A stretch of 64,000 nucleotides of DNA from Pseudomonas marincola (lineage in GTDB: Bacteria > Pseudomonadota > Gammaproteobacteria > Pseudomonadales > Pseudomonadaceae), in contig NZ_FPBC01000004.1 in the NCBI RefSeq assembly GCF_900116605.1, positions 62,001 through 126,000 on the forward strand, given 5' to 3'. Shown here one piece after another: positions 36,553 to 44,649 of the stretch. The notes beneath the pieces are model-generated. The model was not told the origin of the DNA, did no database searches, and saw only the letters and a list, made by a program, of their open reading frames with translations. The position numbers and the translations under genes were made by a program. Position 1 is the first letter of the stretch. Every line of letters begins with the position of its first letter.

Positions 36553-37398
36553 ATGAAATTCGAAGGCACTCAGTCCTATGTCGCCACAGACGACCTTAAG
36601 CTGGCAGTAAACGCAGCGATCACTTTGCAGCGCCCGCTGCTGGTCAAAGGCGAACCCGGCACCGGCAAGACCATGCTCGCCGAGCAACTGGCGGAGTCCT
36701 TTGGTGCCAAGCTGATTACCTGGCACATCAAGTCGACCACCAAAGCCCATCAGGGCCTCTACGAATACGATGCGGTCAGCCGCCTGCGTGACTCGCAGCT
36801 CGACTCGGACAAAGTTCACGATGTGCGCAACTACATCAAGAAAGGCAAGCTCTGGGAAGCGTTTGAGTCTGAAGAGCGGGTGATTCTGCTGATCGACGAG
36901 ATCGACAAGGCCGACATCGAGTTCCCTAACGACCTGCTGCAAGAACTCGACAAGATGGAGTTCTACGTTTACGAGACCAACGAGACGATCAAGGCCGTTC
37001 AGCGCCCGATCATCATCATTACCTCGAACAACGAGAAAGAGCTGCCGGACGCGTTCCTGCGCCGCTGCTTCTTCCACTACATCGCCTTCCCGGATCGCAC
37101 GACCCTGCAAAAGATCGTGGATGTGCACTACCCCGACATCAAGAAAGATCTGGTTGCTGAAGCGCTGGATGTGTTCTTCGACGTGCGTAAAGTGCCAGGT
37201 CTGAAGAAGAAGCCCTCGACCTCAGAACTGGTTGACTGGCTGAAGCTGCTGATGGCCGACAACATTGGTGAAGCGGTTCTGCGCGAGCGCGATCCGACCA
37301 AGGCCATTCCGCCGTTGGCTGGAGCATTGGTCAAGAACGAGCAAGACGTGCAACTGCTCGAACGCCTGGCCTTCATGAGCCGTCGCGGCTCTCGATAA
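36553..37398 (+). CDS. MoxR-family AAA+ ATPase
   Basis: A 281-residue AAA+ protein with Walker A GEPGTGKT (33-40), Walker B ILLIDEIDKAD and sensor region IIITSNNEKELPDAFLRRC. MoxR ATPases act with VWA-domain partners as chaperones for assembly or metal insertion, and the next gene encodes such a partner. ATG at 36553 with GAGG eight bases upstream is chosen; the frame is open 12 codons further. The 187 bases between this gene and the VWA gene hold nothing that I recognise. Confidence 0.92.
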   Translation: MKFEGTQSYVATDDLKLAVNAAITLQRPLLVKGEPGTGKTMLAEQLAESFGAKLITWHIKSTTKAHQGLYEYDAVSRLRDSQLDSDKVHDVRNYIKKGKLWEAFESEERVILLIDEIDKADIEFPNDLLQELDKMEFYVYETNETIKAVQRPIIIITSNNEKELPDAFLRRCFFHYIAFPDRTTLQKIVDVHYPDIKKDLVAEALDVFFDVRKVPGLKKKPSTSELVDWLKLLMADNIGEAVLRERDPTKAIPPLAGALVKNEQDVQLLERLAFMSRRGSR

Positions 37399-37585
37399 TT
37401 AGCGGTTGTCGGGCATGCGGCGCTGGCATTTGGCTCAGCGTGCGCCTTCTCTGCTGTGAATGGCGCGCCACCAGCGGCTTCCGATATGCCTGATTGACGC
37501 TCGCAAGCCCTGCCTTGCGCGATGAAAGAGCACGGCTGGCCTCATTGGCCGCGCTCTGCAACCAACGAATAACGAGGGTGCAGCC

Positions 37586-38764
37586 ATGCTGCTCAACCTG
37601 TTCAATGAAATGCGTGCAGCTAAAGTGCCGGTCTCGGTGCGAGAGCTGCTCGACCTGATCAACGCGTTGAAGCACAACGTGGTGTTCGCCGACATGGACG
37701 AGTTTTATTACCTGTCGCGAACCATTCTGGTGAAAGACGAGCGCCATTTCGACAAGTTCGACCGCGCATTTGGCGCTTACTTCAACGGCCTGCAAAACCT
37801 TAATCAGCACATCGAGGCACTAATCCCCGATGAGTGGCTGCGCAAGGAGTTTGAACGCTCGCTGTCTGAAGAAGAGCGCGCCAAGATCGAATCACTCGGC
37901 GGCCTCGACAAACTGATCGAAGAGTTCAAAAAACGTCTCGAAGAGCAGAAAGAACGCCATGCCGGCGGCAACAAGTGGATCGGCACCGGCGGCACCAGCC
38001 CGTTTGGCTCGGGCGGTTTCAACCCGGAAGGCATTCGTGTCGGCGACGCGGGCAAGCGCCAGGGTAAAGCGGCCAAGGTCTGGGATCAGCGCGAGTACAA
38101 GAACCTCGATGATCAGGTCGAACTGGGTACGCGCAACATCAAGGTCGCCCTGCGCCGCTTGCGCAAGTTCGCCCGCCAAGGCGCCGAAGACGAACTCGAT
38201 CTCGACGGCACCATCGACCACACCGCCAAAGACGGTGGCTTGCTCAACATCCAGATGCGCCCGGAGCGCCGCAACACGGTCAAACTGCTGATCCTGTTTG
38301 ATATTGGCGGTTCGATGGATGCGCACGTAAAGGTCTGTGAAGAACTGTTCTCCGCCTGCAAGACCGAGTTCAAGCATATGGAGTATTACTACTTCCATAA
38401 CTGCGTGTACGAATCGGTGTGGAAGAACAATTTGCGCCGCACTTCGGAACGCTTCTCCACCCAGGATTTGCTGCATAAATACGGCGCCGACTACAAGGTC
38501 GTGTTCGTCGGTGATGCGGCGATGGCGCCCTACGAAATCACTCAGGCGGGTGGCAGCGTCGAGCACTGGAACGAGGAAGCCGGACACGTGTGGATTCGCC
38601 GCTTCATGGATAAATACAAGAAGCTCATCTGGATCAACCCGTATCCAAAAGACACCTGGGGCTTTACGGCTTCGACCAACATCGTCCGCGAGCTGATCGA
38701 AGACCAGATGTACCCGCTGACGCTGCAGGGTCTGGAAGACGGCATGAAGTTCTTGTCTAAATAA
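37586..38764 (+). CDS. VWA-domain (CoxE-like) partner of the MoxR ATPase
   Basis: A 392-residue protein: an N-terminal helical region (LLNLFNEMRAAKVPVSVRELLDLI), a charged coiled-coil and Gly-rich hinge (about 95-160), and a C-terminal VWA domain. The MIDAS motif is DIGGS (239-243), with Gly in place of the first Ser of DxSxS; a matching Asp is in VFVGDAAM. CoxE-like partners of MoxR proteins often carry such variants, so metal binding may be altered. The stop (38762-38764) is also the left edge of an accessory island, and a minus-strand frame from that island runs back over the last 220 bases of this gene. Confidence 0.88.
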   Translation: MLLNLFNEMRAAKVPVSVRELLDLINALKHNVVFADMDEFYYLSRTILVKDERHFDKFDRAFGAYFNGLQNLNQHIEALIPDEWLRKEFERSLSEEERAKIESLGGLDKLIEEFKKRLEEQKERHAGGNKWIGTGGTSPFGSGGFNPEGIRVGDAGKRQGKAAKVWDQREYKNLDDQVELGTRNIKVALRRLRKFARQGAEDELDLDGTIDHTAKDGGLLNIQMRPERRNTVKLLILFDIGGSMDAHVKVCEELFSACKTEFKHMEYYYFHNCVYESVWKNNLRRTSERFSTQDLLHKYGADYKVVFVGDAAMAPYEITQAGGSVEHWNEEAGHVWIRRFMDKYKKLIWINPYPKDTWGFTASTNIVRELIEDQMYPLTLQGLEDGMKFLSK

Positions 38765-39261
38765 ACCTTGATGGATTGCGCCGCAATGCGGCGCAACTCC
38801 TGAACGTCCTCCCAAGCCATGCCCGTGTCGCGCAGTTCTTCTTCCCCGTATGGCTCGTCGTCAACCGACTGGAGCCCCGAGAACGCGCCGTCCTTAACGT
38901 CCAGTGTGACCTCGGCGACCGTCAGCTCGCGGTGCGCTTCTTCGCGGATGCCCGAGAAGGCTGAGCGCATGGCATCGAGCAGGGTGTACACGCGGTTGAT
39001 TTCGCGTACCGCCTGCGTGAAGGGCAGCGCGCCGATTTCGGTGGCAGCGCGCAAGGCCATGCTGATGTTGGTCATCGCAAACTGCGAGCCGTTGAGCGCG
39101 TGGCGGGCAGCGCTGACTTTACGCCCCGACTTGACGGTGACGGACTCTTTGGCGAGTGCCATTGCCCATTCTTTAGGTGTGACTTGCTTGGTAATGAGTG
39201 GCAGCAGCACTTCTGTGCCGCGAGCGGTTGCGATGATATCGGTGACTTTGATAGCGTGCAT
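38542..39261 (-). CDS. Unrecognised protein, 3' end running antisense into the VWA gene
   Basis: A 239-residue frame with a good start (AAGGAAC seven bases before ATG at 39261). Residues 1-165 look like a genuine soluble helical protein (HALNGSQFAMTNISMALRAA; INRVYTLLDAMRSAFSGIREEA; an acidic segment SVDDEPYGEEELRDTGMAWEDV). From about residue 166 (YLDKNF) it is only the reverse strand of the VWA gene's end, which suggests that the original C-terminus was lost or the island was inserted here. A 9-bp-stem hairpin (38776-38796) lies just before the junction. It is last in a three-gene minus-strand cassette. I do not recognise the family; small phage-like or satellite genes are my best guess from size and arrangement. 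Confidence 0.55.
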   Translation of the reverse strand: MHAIKVTDIIATARGTEVLLPLITKQVTPKEWAMALAKESVTVKSGRKVSAARHALNGSQFAMTNISMALRAATEIGALPFTQAVREINRVYTLLDAMRSAFSGIREEAHRELTVAEVTLDVKDGAFSGLQSVDDEPYGEEELRDTGMAWEDVQELRRIAAQSIKVYLDKNFMPSSRPCSVSGYIWSSISSRTMLVEAVKPQVSFGYGLIQMSFLYLSMKRRIHTCPASSFQCSTLPPA

Positions 39262-39273
39262 GGTGTAGTTCCT

Positions 39274-39408
39274 TTACTTAGTTTGTGGGGTATTACGTGT
39301 GGCCTGCTCACCGTTGCTGCGGTGAGCAGGCTTTTTAACAAGTGGCCATACCGTAACGGCCACGCTGAGCAGCCAGAAGGCTGCGACTACCATGTATATG
39401 TCGTTCAT
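39274..39408 (-). CDS. Small single-helix membrane protein (44 residues), unrecognised
   Basis: A short frame with a near-perfect ribosome binding site, AAGGAGG, seven bases before ATG at 39408. The product has one hydrophobic helix (MVVAAFWLLSVAVTVWPLV, about 6-24) followed by a polar, basic tail (KKPAHRSNGEQATRNTPQTK). It lies 12 bases upstream of the next gene and 17 bases downstream of the previous one, so the three are clearly one operon. Tiny membrane proteins of this kind occur in phage and satellite modules, but no family can be named. Confidence 0.6.
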   Translation of the reverse strand: MNDIYMVVAAFWLLSVAVTVWPLVKKPAHRSNGEQATRNTPQTK

Positions 39409-39425
39409 ACGTTGATCCTCCTTGA

Positions 39426-39650
39426 TCAGTTGAAGCCGAGTAGCACTCGCTGCTCAGCAGGTGTGACGAGCCCTATCTGCTGCGCCTTGCATAGCAGCAC
39501 CTCGGGCGAGGGTGGCAACGCACCCAAGTTGCCCGGATGCACTGCCTCAATAGCCAGTTCGCACAACAACAATTCCATGTCGCGGGTCGCTCGCTGCATG
39601 CGGTAGGTGTGCGCGTGCGTGCGCTCTGCGGGTGTGGTCAGCCAGATCAT
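39426..39650 (-). CDS. Unrecognised 74-residue protein, first gene of the cassette
   Basis: A 74-residue soluble protein (MIWLTTPAERTHAHTYRMQ, then ATRDMELLLCELAIEAVHPG and a tail VTPAEQRVLLGFN). GGAG lies eight bases before ATG at 39650, immediately after the 18-bp C7G7 palindrome at 39665-39682. The His/Arg-rich start and helical middle give no recognisable domain. Its tight spacing with the two following genes marks a single operon. Confidence 0.55.
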   Translation of the reverse strand: MIWLTTPAERTHAHTYRMQRATRDMELLLCELAIEAVHPGNLGALPPSPEVLLCKAQQIGLVTPAEQRVLLGFN

Positions 39651-39966
39651 GTCGCTGTCTCCTAGACCCCCCCGGGGGGGTCAAAACAAGGTTCCTTGGG
39701 TTTGAAAACGAGAACGACCGGAACCAGAAGTCGAATCCGTTTGGGAGTCCCTAGCCAGCCAACCCCCCATACCCCCCAGTCACCCGCGACCTGTGGCATT
39801 CGCCCCGGAACTTTCCTCGCGTGTAGTCCTTTTCCTACAAACTTATTTCCTTTACCCAGCGTCATTCGCTATGCGACTTTGCGCGGGCAAAACCTCTCTA
39901 ACCCGCAACAATTGCCACGCGGGAAATGAAATTTTTTATGGATTTTTCCGCGAAAGGATTTCGCTT
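39651..39966. other. Non-coding stretch between the divergent cassette and the secreted-protein gene
   Basis: 316 bases without a convincing gene. It begins with the C7G7 palindrome and is rich in CCCC/CCCCC runs on the plus strand (AACCCCCCATACCCCCC near 39760). A possible rightward ribosome binding site (AAGGA, 39953-39957) serves the gene at 39967. A 67-residue minus-strand frame at 39662-39865 has no start signal and looks spurious. Confidence 0.5.
39665..39682. repeat. Perfect 18-bp C7G7 palindrome
   Basis: GACCCCCCCGGGGGGGTC is a perfect palindrome made almost wholly of a C7 and a G7 tract, 15 bases upstream of the 74-residue gene's start. In RNA it would fold tightly next to the ribosome binding site; as DNA it is a strong slippage and cruciform candidate. 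Confidence 0.85.
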
Positions 39967-40242
39967 ATGAAAATGGGACTTTGCGTCCTCGCCCTGGTGC
40001 TCACGCCGTTTGCTGCGCACGCCTACGACTACGACTACGATGCGTACGACGATGGGTATATCCCGCCCGCGCCGCCTATTCAGTATTTCAACTCAACCCC
40101 GCCCAAACCAGTCGCGGCCCCGCCGCCACAGGCGCCAGTGGAAGACACGGTGGTTGACTACGGCTACAGCAACCAATCGCCCGCCCCACGGCGAACGGTC
40201 ACTTGCTACGAAGCCGCCCACAACAGCGTGGTTTGCCGCTAG
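39967..40242 (+). CDS. Small secreted Tyr/Asp- and Pro-rich protein
   Basis: A 91-residue protein with a clear signal peptide (KMGLCVLALVLTPFAAHA, cut after residue 19), then an acidic Tyr/Asp stretch (YDYDYDAYDDGY), a Pro-rich linker (PPKPVAAPPPQAPVED) and a C-terminal pair of Cys in TVTCYEAAHNSVVCR. AAGGA nine bases upstream supports the ATG. It ends 37 bases before the PAAR effector gene and is probably cotranscribed with it. No known family; a periplasmic accessory of the effector module is conceivable. Confidence 0.65.
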   Translation: MKMGLCVLALVLTPFAAHAYDYDYDAYDDGYIPPAPPIQYFNSTPPKPVAAPPPQAPVEDTVVDYGYSNQSPAPRRTVTCYEAAHNSVVCR

Positions 40243-40279
40243 GCAGCGCTACTTTTCACGGATGAAATGAGGTGCATAG

Positions 40280-41374
40280 ATGATCCCTTCGGCGCGTAAG
40301 GGCGACAGCCACGTTTGCCCGCTTCCCGGGCATGGCACCACGGCCATAAATTCAGCCAGCGGCAACGTGGTAATCAACGGCATGGGGTCGGCGCGAGTCG
40401 GCGATGCCTGTGGGTGCGGAGCCGTGATCATCGCGGGCTTCCCGACGATCATGGTCAACGGTCGGCCAATGGCCTATTTAGGCAGCCCGACCAGCCACGG
40501 CGGCATGATCATCAGCGGTTCGGAAAATGTCGGCGGCGGTGTGATCATGGGGCCAATCGTCGACTTCCAGAAAATGGGGGCTATCGGCCCGGACGGCAGC
40601 GTGTCTGAGCCGATAATGGCCGACCTGATCAGCGACCCGAACCTGATCGCCAAGGCGGTCGCTGCCGGAGCGCTGGTCGACCCGAACGCACCGACACCCA
40701 AAGCCTGTACCGATCCCGACCGGATGATCGAGCTGGCGACTTACATTGCCGGTGAAATGAACAAGAACATCCACGACCCGACAGTGCTCGAAATGCAGGA
40801 GTTGAACAGCTACGATCCACTGGCCAAGCAGCGCGAGTACAGAGAACTGCCGCTGTATCTACAGCTCGGCCCAACGCCGAACTTCTTCGGTATCGCGCTG
40901 GGCAAAAAGACCCGAGCGGCGGCGATCTGGATGGGGAAAGTCGGACAGGATCAGGTGTGGGATCACAAGCCTGAGCTGCGCAGAATATTTGACGATGTGT
41001 GGCATAAGCAGGGTGATTACGATTACTACTACGACATATGGTCCAACGTGCATTACGGTTACGTCGGCGTGATCGCCGGAGTGCCGGAAGCGGTGCTACT
41101 GGATGCGGCAGGTGTAGAGCAGGTTGGTTCGGACACTGTTCGGTGGCTGGGCGATACCACAGGCAAGATGGAGGGGCCGACAATTTCGGGGGACTTGAGC
41201 GAGGGCATGCGAGCATTCGATGATGTACCGGACAGAATCTCGGTTGGCATCGGCATGAAGTTGGCGCGGCTGTACCCCAAAGGCGGCGTGACCGGAGAAA
41301 TGATCAAGGCCGAAGTGCTTGCGGTGCCTATCGAAGATTGGGGAGGCGGTGTACAAAAGCATGAGTGCAAGTAA
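40280..41374 (+). CDS. PAAR-domain effector with C-terminal toxin-44-like domain
   Basis: A 364-residue two-part protein. Residues 1-95 are a PAAR domain (ARKGDSHVCP, GHGTTAINSASGNVVING, VGDACGCG, IMVNGRPMAYLGSPTSHGG), the tip that loads effectors on a type VI spike. The C-terminal part (about 215-350) has the WDHKPELRRIF and YYYDIWSNVHYGYVG motifs that I associate with the polymorphic toxin type 44 domain. Its biochemical activity is not settled to my knowledge. No VgrG or other T6SS gene is in the window, so it is an orphan effector relying on a system elsewhere. The next gene overlaps its end by 14 bases, as expected for an immunity gene. Confidence 0.85.
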   Translation: MIPSARKGDSHVCPLPGHGTTAINSASGNVVINGMGSARVGDACGCGAVIIAGFPTIMVNGRPMAYLGSPTSHGGMIISGSENVGGGVIMGPIVDFQKMGAIGPDGSVSEPIMADLISDPNLIAKAVAAGALVDPNAPTPKACTDPDRMIELATYIAGEMNKNIHDPTVLEMQELNSYDPLAKQREYRELPLYLQLGPTPNFFGIALGKKTRAAAIWMGKVGQDQVWDHKPELRRIFDDVWHKQGDYDYYYDIWSNVHYGYVGVIAGVPEAVLLDAAGVEQVGSDTVRWLGDTTGKMEGPTISGDLSEGMRAFDDVPDRISVGIGMKLARLYPKGGVTGEMIKAEVLAVPIEDWGGGVQKHECK

Positions 41375-41768
41375 ACGCAAGTGGCGCATACGCTGGTGGA
41401 TGTGGCTAGTGGTTGCATTTGTTTGTATGCGCTACGGATCGCTGGTGATGCCACGCGTCAGCGTCCACTACGCAGAAGATGCACCAAAAGAACTTCGATT
41501 CGTTTGGGAAGACAACAGACGAACATACGACAGTGCGATCTACCCTGGCGGCTATACCATCGAACTATTGGATATCGTCAGGGACGAGGATTACTACGTC
41601 GAGTTTATATGGTGGCAGCCTAATGGAGGGCGCACTCACTGTGTCAGCGTCACCCCAAAGTGGCCAAATACGGTTATCTACCTCGACAAGAATGCCGATA
41701 TTGACTACAGCAAAGACACCGACGCTGACCGACTCCACAGATGCGCCTACATGTCAGCAGATATGTAG
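41361..41768 (+). CDS. Probable immunity protein, membrane-anchored
   Basis: A 135-residue protein whose ATG at 41361 lies inside the end of the PAAR toxin gene (overlap 14 bases, different frame). A basic N-terminus (SASKRKWRIRWW) is followed by one hydrophobic helix (about 12-29), and the rest is a soluble domain with YPGGYTIELLDIVRDEDYYV and a Cys pair (HCVSV, HRCAY). With positive-inside topology the domain would be periplasmic. Position and size fit a cognate immunity protein. Base composition is lower in GC than the neighbours, supporting lateral origin. Confidence 0.7.
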   Translation: MSASKRKWRIRWWMWLVVAFVCMRYGSLVMPRVSVHYAEDAPKELRFVWEDNRRTYDSAIYPGGYTIELLDIVRDEDYYVEFIWWQPNGGRTHCVSVTPKWPNTVIYLDKNADIDYSKDTDADRLHRCAYMSADM

Positions 41769-41785
41769 CCCACACGGTTACGCAC

Positions 41786-43390
41786 TTACCCTTGCTTACA
41801 CGGCCACACCAGGCTGAATTTGGCGCCGCCTAGTGCGTTGCTGTGATCGAGCAACACCTCACCTTCATGCCAAATGGCAATGCGCCGCACGATCGACAGG
41901 CCCAGACCGTGGCCACCGGAGGCTCGGGTGCGGCTGTCATCGAGGCGCAGGAATGGGGTGAATATGTGCTCCCAGGCTTCTTGCGGCACTCCGGGCCCGT
42001 CATCGTCCACGTCGATCCGACAGTGTTTAAGACCAATTTGTAAACTTATGCGCACCTGCGTTTCAGCATGACGCATGGCGTTGCTCAACAGATTCTGCAG
42101 GGCACGGTGCAGATAGCGAAAATCTGCATCAACCTGCGTACTCATTCCCGCCTCGGCCAACGACACCGGGCCTTGAGCAACCTGCACATCGGCGCGCAAC
42201 GGTGCCAGTTCGCCGATTACCTGATCGATTAACGTGTCGAGCTCTACATCGACAAAATTCAGCGCCGGCGCGCCCTGCTCCAGCCGGGCGAAGGTGAGCA
42301 TCTCGTCGACCAGTTTGTCGAGGTCTTGGATGTCATTATCCATACCCTCCATGTACTTTCGCCGCGCCTGCTCACTGGGCGCATCCTCGATCATTTCCAG
42401 GCCAAAACGCAGGCGTGCGACCGGCGTACGCAATTCATGCGACACCGCCCGCACCATTTCGCGCTGAATGCCCAATGAGCGCTGCAAGTGCTCGGCCATG
42501 TCGTTAAATGCGACGGCGAGGCGACCAATCGAATCCGGGCCACGTGTCGGCACCCGCGCCTCCAGCCGGCCGCTGGCGATCAGCGTAGCGGCGCCCTCCA
42601 GTTCTCGCAGCCGTTGCTCCAGCGGACGGACCAACAGGTAAACCATCAGGCCAATCATGCTCAGGCCCAGCGCACCGATCAGCACCAGCAATTCCGGCGG
42701 ATAGGGATTCATTTGATACAGCGGGCCGATCTCCAATACCCATGGCGTGTCGACGATGCCGGAGAACACATGAATGGTGTCACCGCCCTGCCCCAATGCC
42801 ATCACCGTGTCGCCCTCATCGACGCGGCGACGCTGGTCGTCATCGAGATTGGCTTTATCGAGCTTGACCAGACGCAATTCGAAGCCGAACTGCTTCGATT
42901 GCTTTAACTCGGCCAGACGCCGTGGCTGCTCATCCACCGGGTAACGTACCAGTTCATCGATCAACAGGAACGCGGTGGCGCGCGCCAGCTGTTCGCTGAC
43001 TTGCTGCACTTCGCCGGTGAGCAGCAACACGTTCTGCTCACCAATCAGGCTATATATATGTGCCGCGTGCGGGCCGGTCATGCGCACCACAACCTGGCTG
43101 CGCAGTAAGCGCCCGCGCTCACCGCTGTTCAAACCAGCAGCGTCCACGGGCTCGACTTTAAGCGGCACGCCCAGAAGTCGTCCCCAGACCGCCACGGCGC
43201 GGCGGCGCTCAACATCGTCGAGGCCGGCCAGATTATCCGCCATCAGGCGGAACGTACCGCGCGCCAGGTCTTCGCGGTACTGGTCAGTGCGCACCTCGTT
43301 AACCATGTGCAGAGTCACCACGCCCAGCAGTGCCGCCAACACCAAAACAGCAAGCATGCCACCGTAGATACGCAGGAAGATCGAGTTCAT
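41786..43390 (-). CDS. Sensor histidine kinase, RstB-like
   Basis: A 534-residue kinase: TM1 (about 7-28), a periplasmic sensor domain to about residue 230, TM2 (about 233-253), HAMP, a HisKA domain with the phospho-acceptor His in VRAVSHELRTPVARL, and an HATPase with N box QNLLSNAMRHA, DDDGPGVP and GGHGLGLSIV. The arrangement with the response regulator, next to nrdA, matches P. aeruginosa PA1157-PA1158. Its ATG overlaps the regulator's stop (ATGA). Signal unknown. On its 3' side it faces the accessory island. Confidence 0.92.
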   Translation of the reverse strand: MNSIFLRIYGGMLAVLVLAALLGVVTLHMVNEVRTDQYREDLARGTFRLMADNLAGLDDVERRRAVAVWGRLLGVPLKVEPVDAAGLNSGERGRLLRSQVVVRMTGPHAAHIYSLIGEQNVLLLTGEVQQVSEQLARATAFLLIDELVRYPVDEQPRRLAELKQSKQFGFELRLVKLDKANLDDDQRRRVDEGDTVMALGQGGDTIHVFSGIVDTPWVLEIGPLYQMNPYPPELLVLIGALGLSMIGLMVYLLVRPLEQRLRELEGAATLIASGRLEARVPTRGPDSIGRLAVAFNDMAEHLQRSLGIQREMVRAVSHELRTPVARLRFGLEMIEDAPSEQARRKYMEGMDNDIQDLDKLVDEMLTFARLEQGAPALNFVDVELDTLIDQVIGELAPLRADVQVAQGPVSLAEAGMSTQVDADFRYLHRALQNLLSNAMRHAETQVRISLQIGLKHCRIDVDDDGPGVPQEAWEHIFTPFLRLDDSRTRASGGHGLGLSIVRRIAIWHEGEVLLDHSNALGGAKFSLVWPCKQG

Positions 43391-44112
43391 AGCAGCTCGA
43401 CAGCCGCTTCAGCGACAAACAGATAACCCTTGCCGCGCACGGTTTTAATGACTTGCGGTTGTACCGGGTCATCGCCGATGCGGGGGCGTATGCGTGAGAT
43501 GCGCACATCAATCGAACGGTCGAGGCCGTCGTACTCGATGCCGCGCAAGGCGGTGAAGATCTCTTCGCGGGACAGAATACGCCCGGCATTGGCGGTGAGC
43601 AGCCAGAGCAGATCGAACTCGGCACTGGTCAGATCGATCCGCTCCCCCGCGCGCGATGCTTCACGCCGCGAGGCATCTATCAATAGCGAGCCGAACTGCA
43701 AACGCCGCGCCGGGTTATCTGCCAGGGCCACTTGCGGCGCATCGAGCCGACGCAGCAGCGCATTGATCCGCGCCAGTAACACGCGCGGGCGCACCGGCTT
43801 GTACATGTAATCGTCTGCGCCCATGTCCAGACCCAGCACCTGGTCCTGATCATCTGTACGCGCCGTCAACATCAGAATCGGCCCCGAATAGCCATCACGC
43901 ACCGCTTGGCAGATTGTCAGACCATCGGCGCCCGGCAGCATCAAATCCAGTATGACCAGATCGGGCTGCTCGGTTAAAATACGCTGAGCGGCAAGCGCGC
44001 CATCCGACTCCACCGCAACGGCAAAGCCGTTACCCTGCAAATACTCGCGGGTCAGTTCGGCCAGCCGCTGATCGTCTTCAACGATCAGAATTTGCCAAGA
44101 CGCTTGCTCCAC
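43387..44112 (-). CDS. OmpR-family response regulator, RstA-like
   Basis: A 241-residue regulator: receiver domain (ILIVEDDQRLAEL, phospho-acceptor Asp in LVILDLMLPG, Lys in DDYMYKPVRP) and an OmpR-type winged helix (LTSAEFDLLWLLTANAGRILSREEIF then RSIDVRISRIR). The GTG at 44112 with GGAGG five bases upstream is chosen; a longer frame reaches 44232 but is not regulator-like. It is cotranscribed with the overlapping kinase gene and divergent from nrdA. A NrdR-like box lies about 140 bases upstream (44254-44269), raising the chance of shared control with nrdAB. Confidence 0.92.
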   Translation of the reverse strand: MEQASWQILIVEDDQRLAELTREYLQGNGFAVAVESDGALAAQRILTEQPDLVILDLMLPGADGLTICQAVRDGYSGPILMLTARTDDQDQVLGLDMGADDYMYKPVRPRVLLARINALLRRLDAPQVALADNPARRLQFGSLLIDASRREASRAGERIDLTSAEFDLLWLLTANAGRILSREEIFTALRGIEYDGLDRSIDVRISRIRPRIGDDPVQPQVIKTVRGKGYLFVAEAAVELL

Positions 44113-44253
44113 CACGACCTCCAGGGTTTTCGAAAACCATCTCTTCGGCGTGCATTGTAACCACGCCGCACGGCTAATCCGTAGCACTGAAAAAGGCCTG
44201 GCGCCGAGTGCGCTGCCAGCACTGCAAAACACACACCATATGCAGGGCTTCTA

Positions 44254-44269
44254 TGACTATATGTAGTGT
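44254..44269. promoter_or_regulatory. NrdR-like box, two-component side
   Basis: The core CTATATGTAG with flanks TGA and TGT agrees with the NrdR consensus (acaCwAtATaTwGtgt) at all ten core positions except one A to G change. It lies 142 bases from the response-regulator start and over 600 from nrdA. Confidence 0.5.
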
Positions 44270-44400
44270 TTTTGTGACTGACTGATAACGCCTAAAAAGT
44301 CACTAAAAAAAACCTCCGGCGACTTCGACGAACGGCGAACAGACAACAATCCCAGCAACAACGCGGCTTGGCGATTGTTACCCCACGATAACCCACAGCT

Positions 44401-44409
44401 TTATCCACA
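44401..44409 (+). promoter_or_regulatory. Perfect DnaA box upstream of nrdA
   Basis: TTATCCACA matches the strict DnaA consensus. A near match (TAACCCACA) lies about 20 bases upstream. DnaA control of nrdAB is known in E. coli and has been reported for P. aeruginosa. Confidence 0.65.
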
Positions 44410-44477
44410 GGCTGAGCGTTTTTATCAACTTGCCAACCCTCACCCATCGCACTATCTTGTATCCCCATCGCGTTAAA

Positions 44478-44493
44478 CACCTACATATTGGGG
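44478..44493. promoter_or_regulatory. NrdR-like box, middle of the region
   Basis: The core CTACATATTG fits CwAtATaTwG with one change (T to C at the fourth base). The flanks CAC and GGG are poorer. It is 190 bases upstream of the promoter-proximal box. Confidence 0.4.
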
Positions 44494-44649
44494 TTTAACC
44501 TAAAAACAACCCAAACACATTTGCACAGTTTTAGTCCATATCCCGAACCGAAATTGTGCATAAAAAAGCATTACTGGCTGTTTGAGCACCACCTGTAGCA
44601 AGCGTAACCGGTAAGACGCCACTCGCGCGCACGGGCCTTCCACAGGCTG

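Noticed and set aside
39662..39865. A 67-residue minus-strand frame upstream of the cassette
   Set aside because: It crosses the C7G7 palindrome, has no ribosome binding site and gives a Gly/Val/Pro-rich product without structure.
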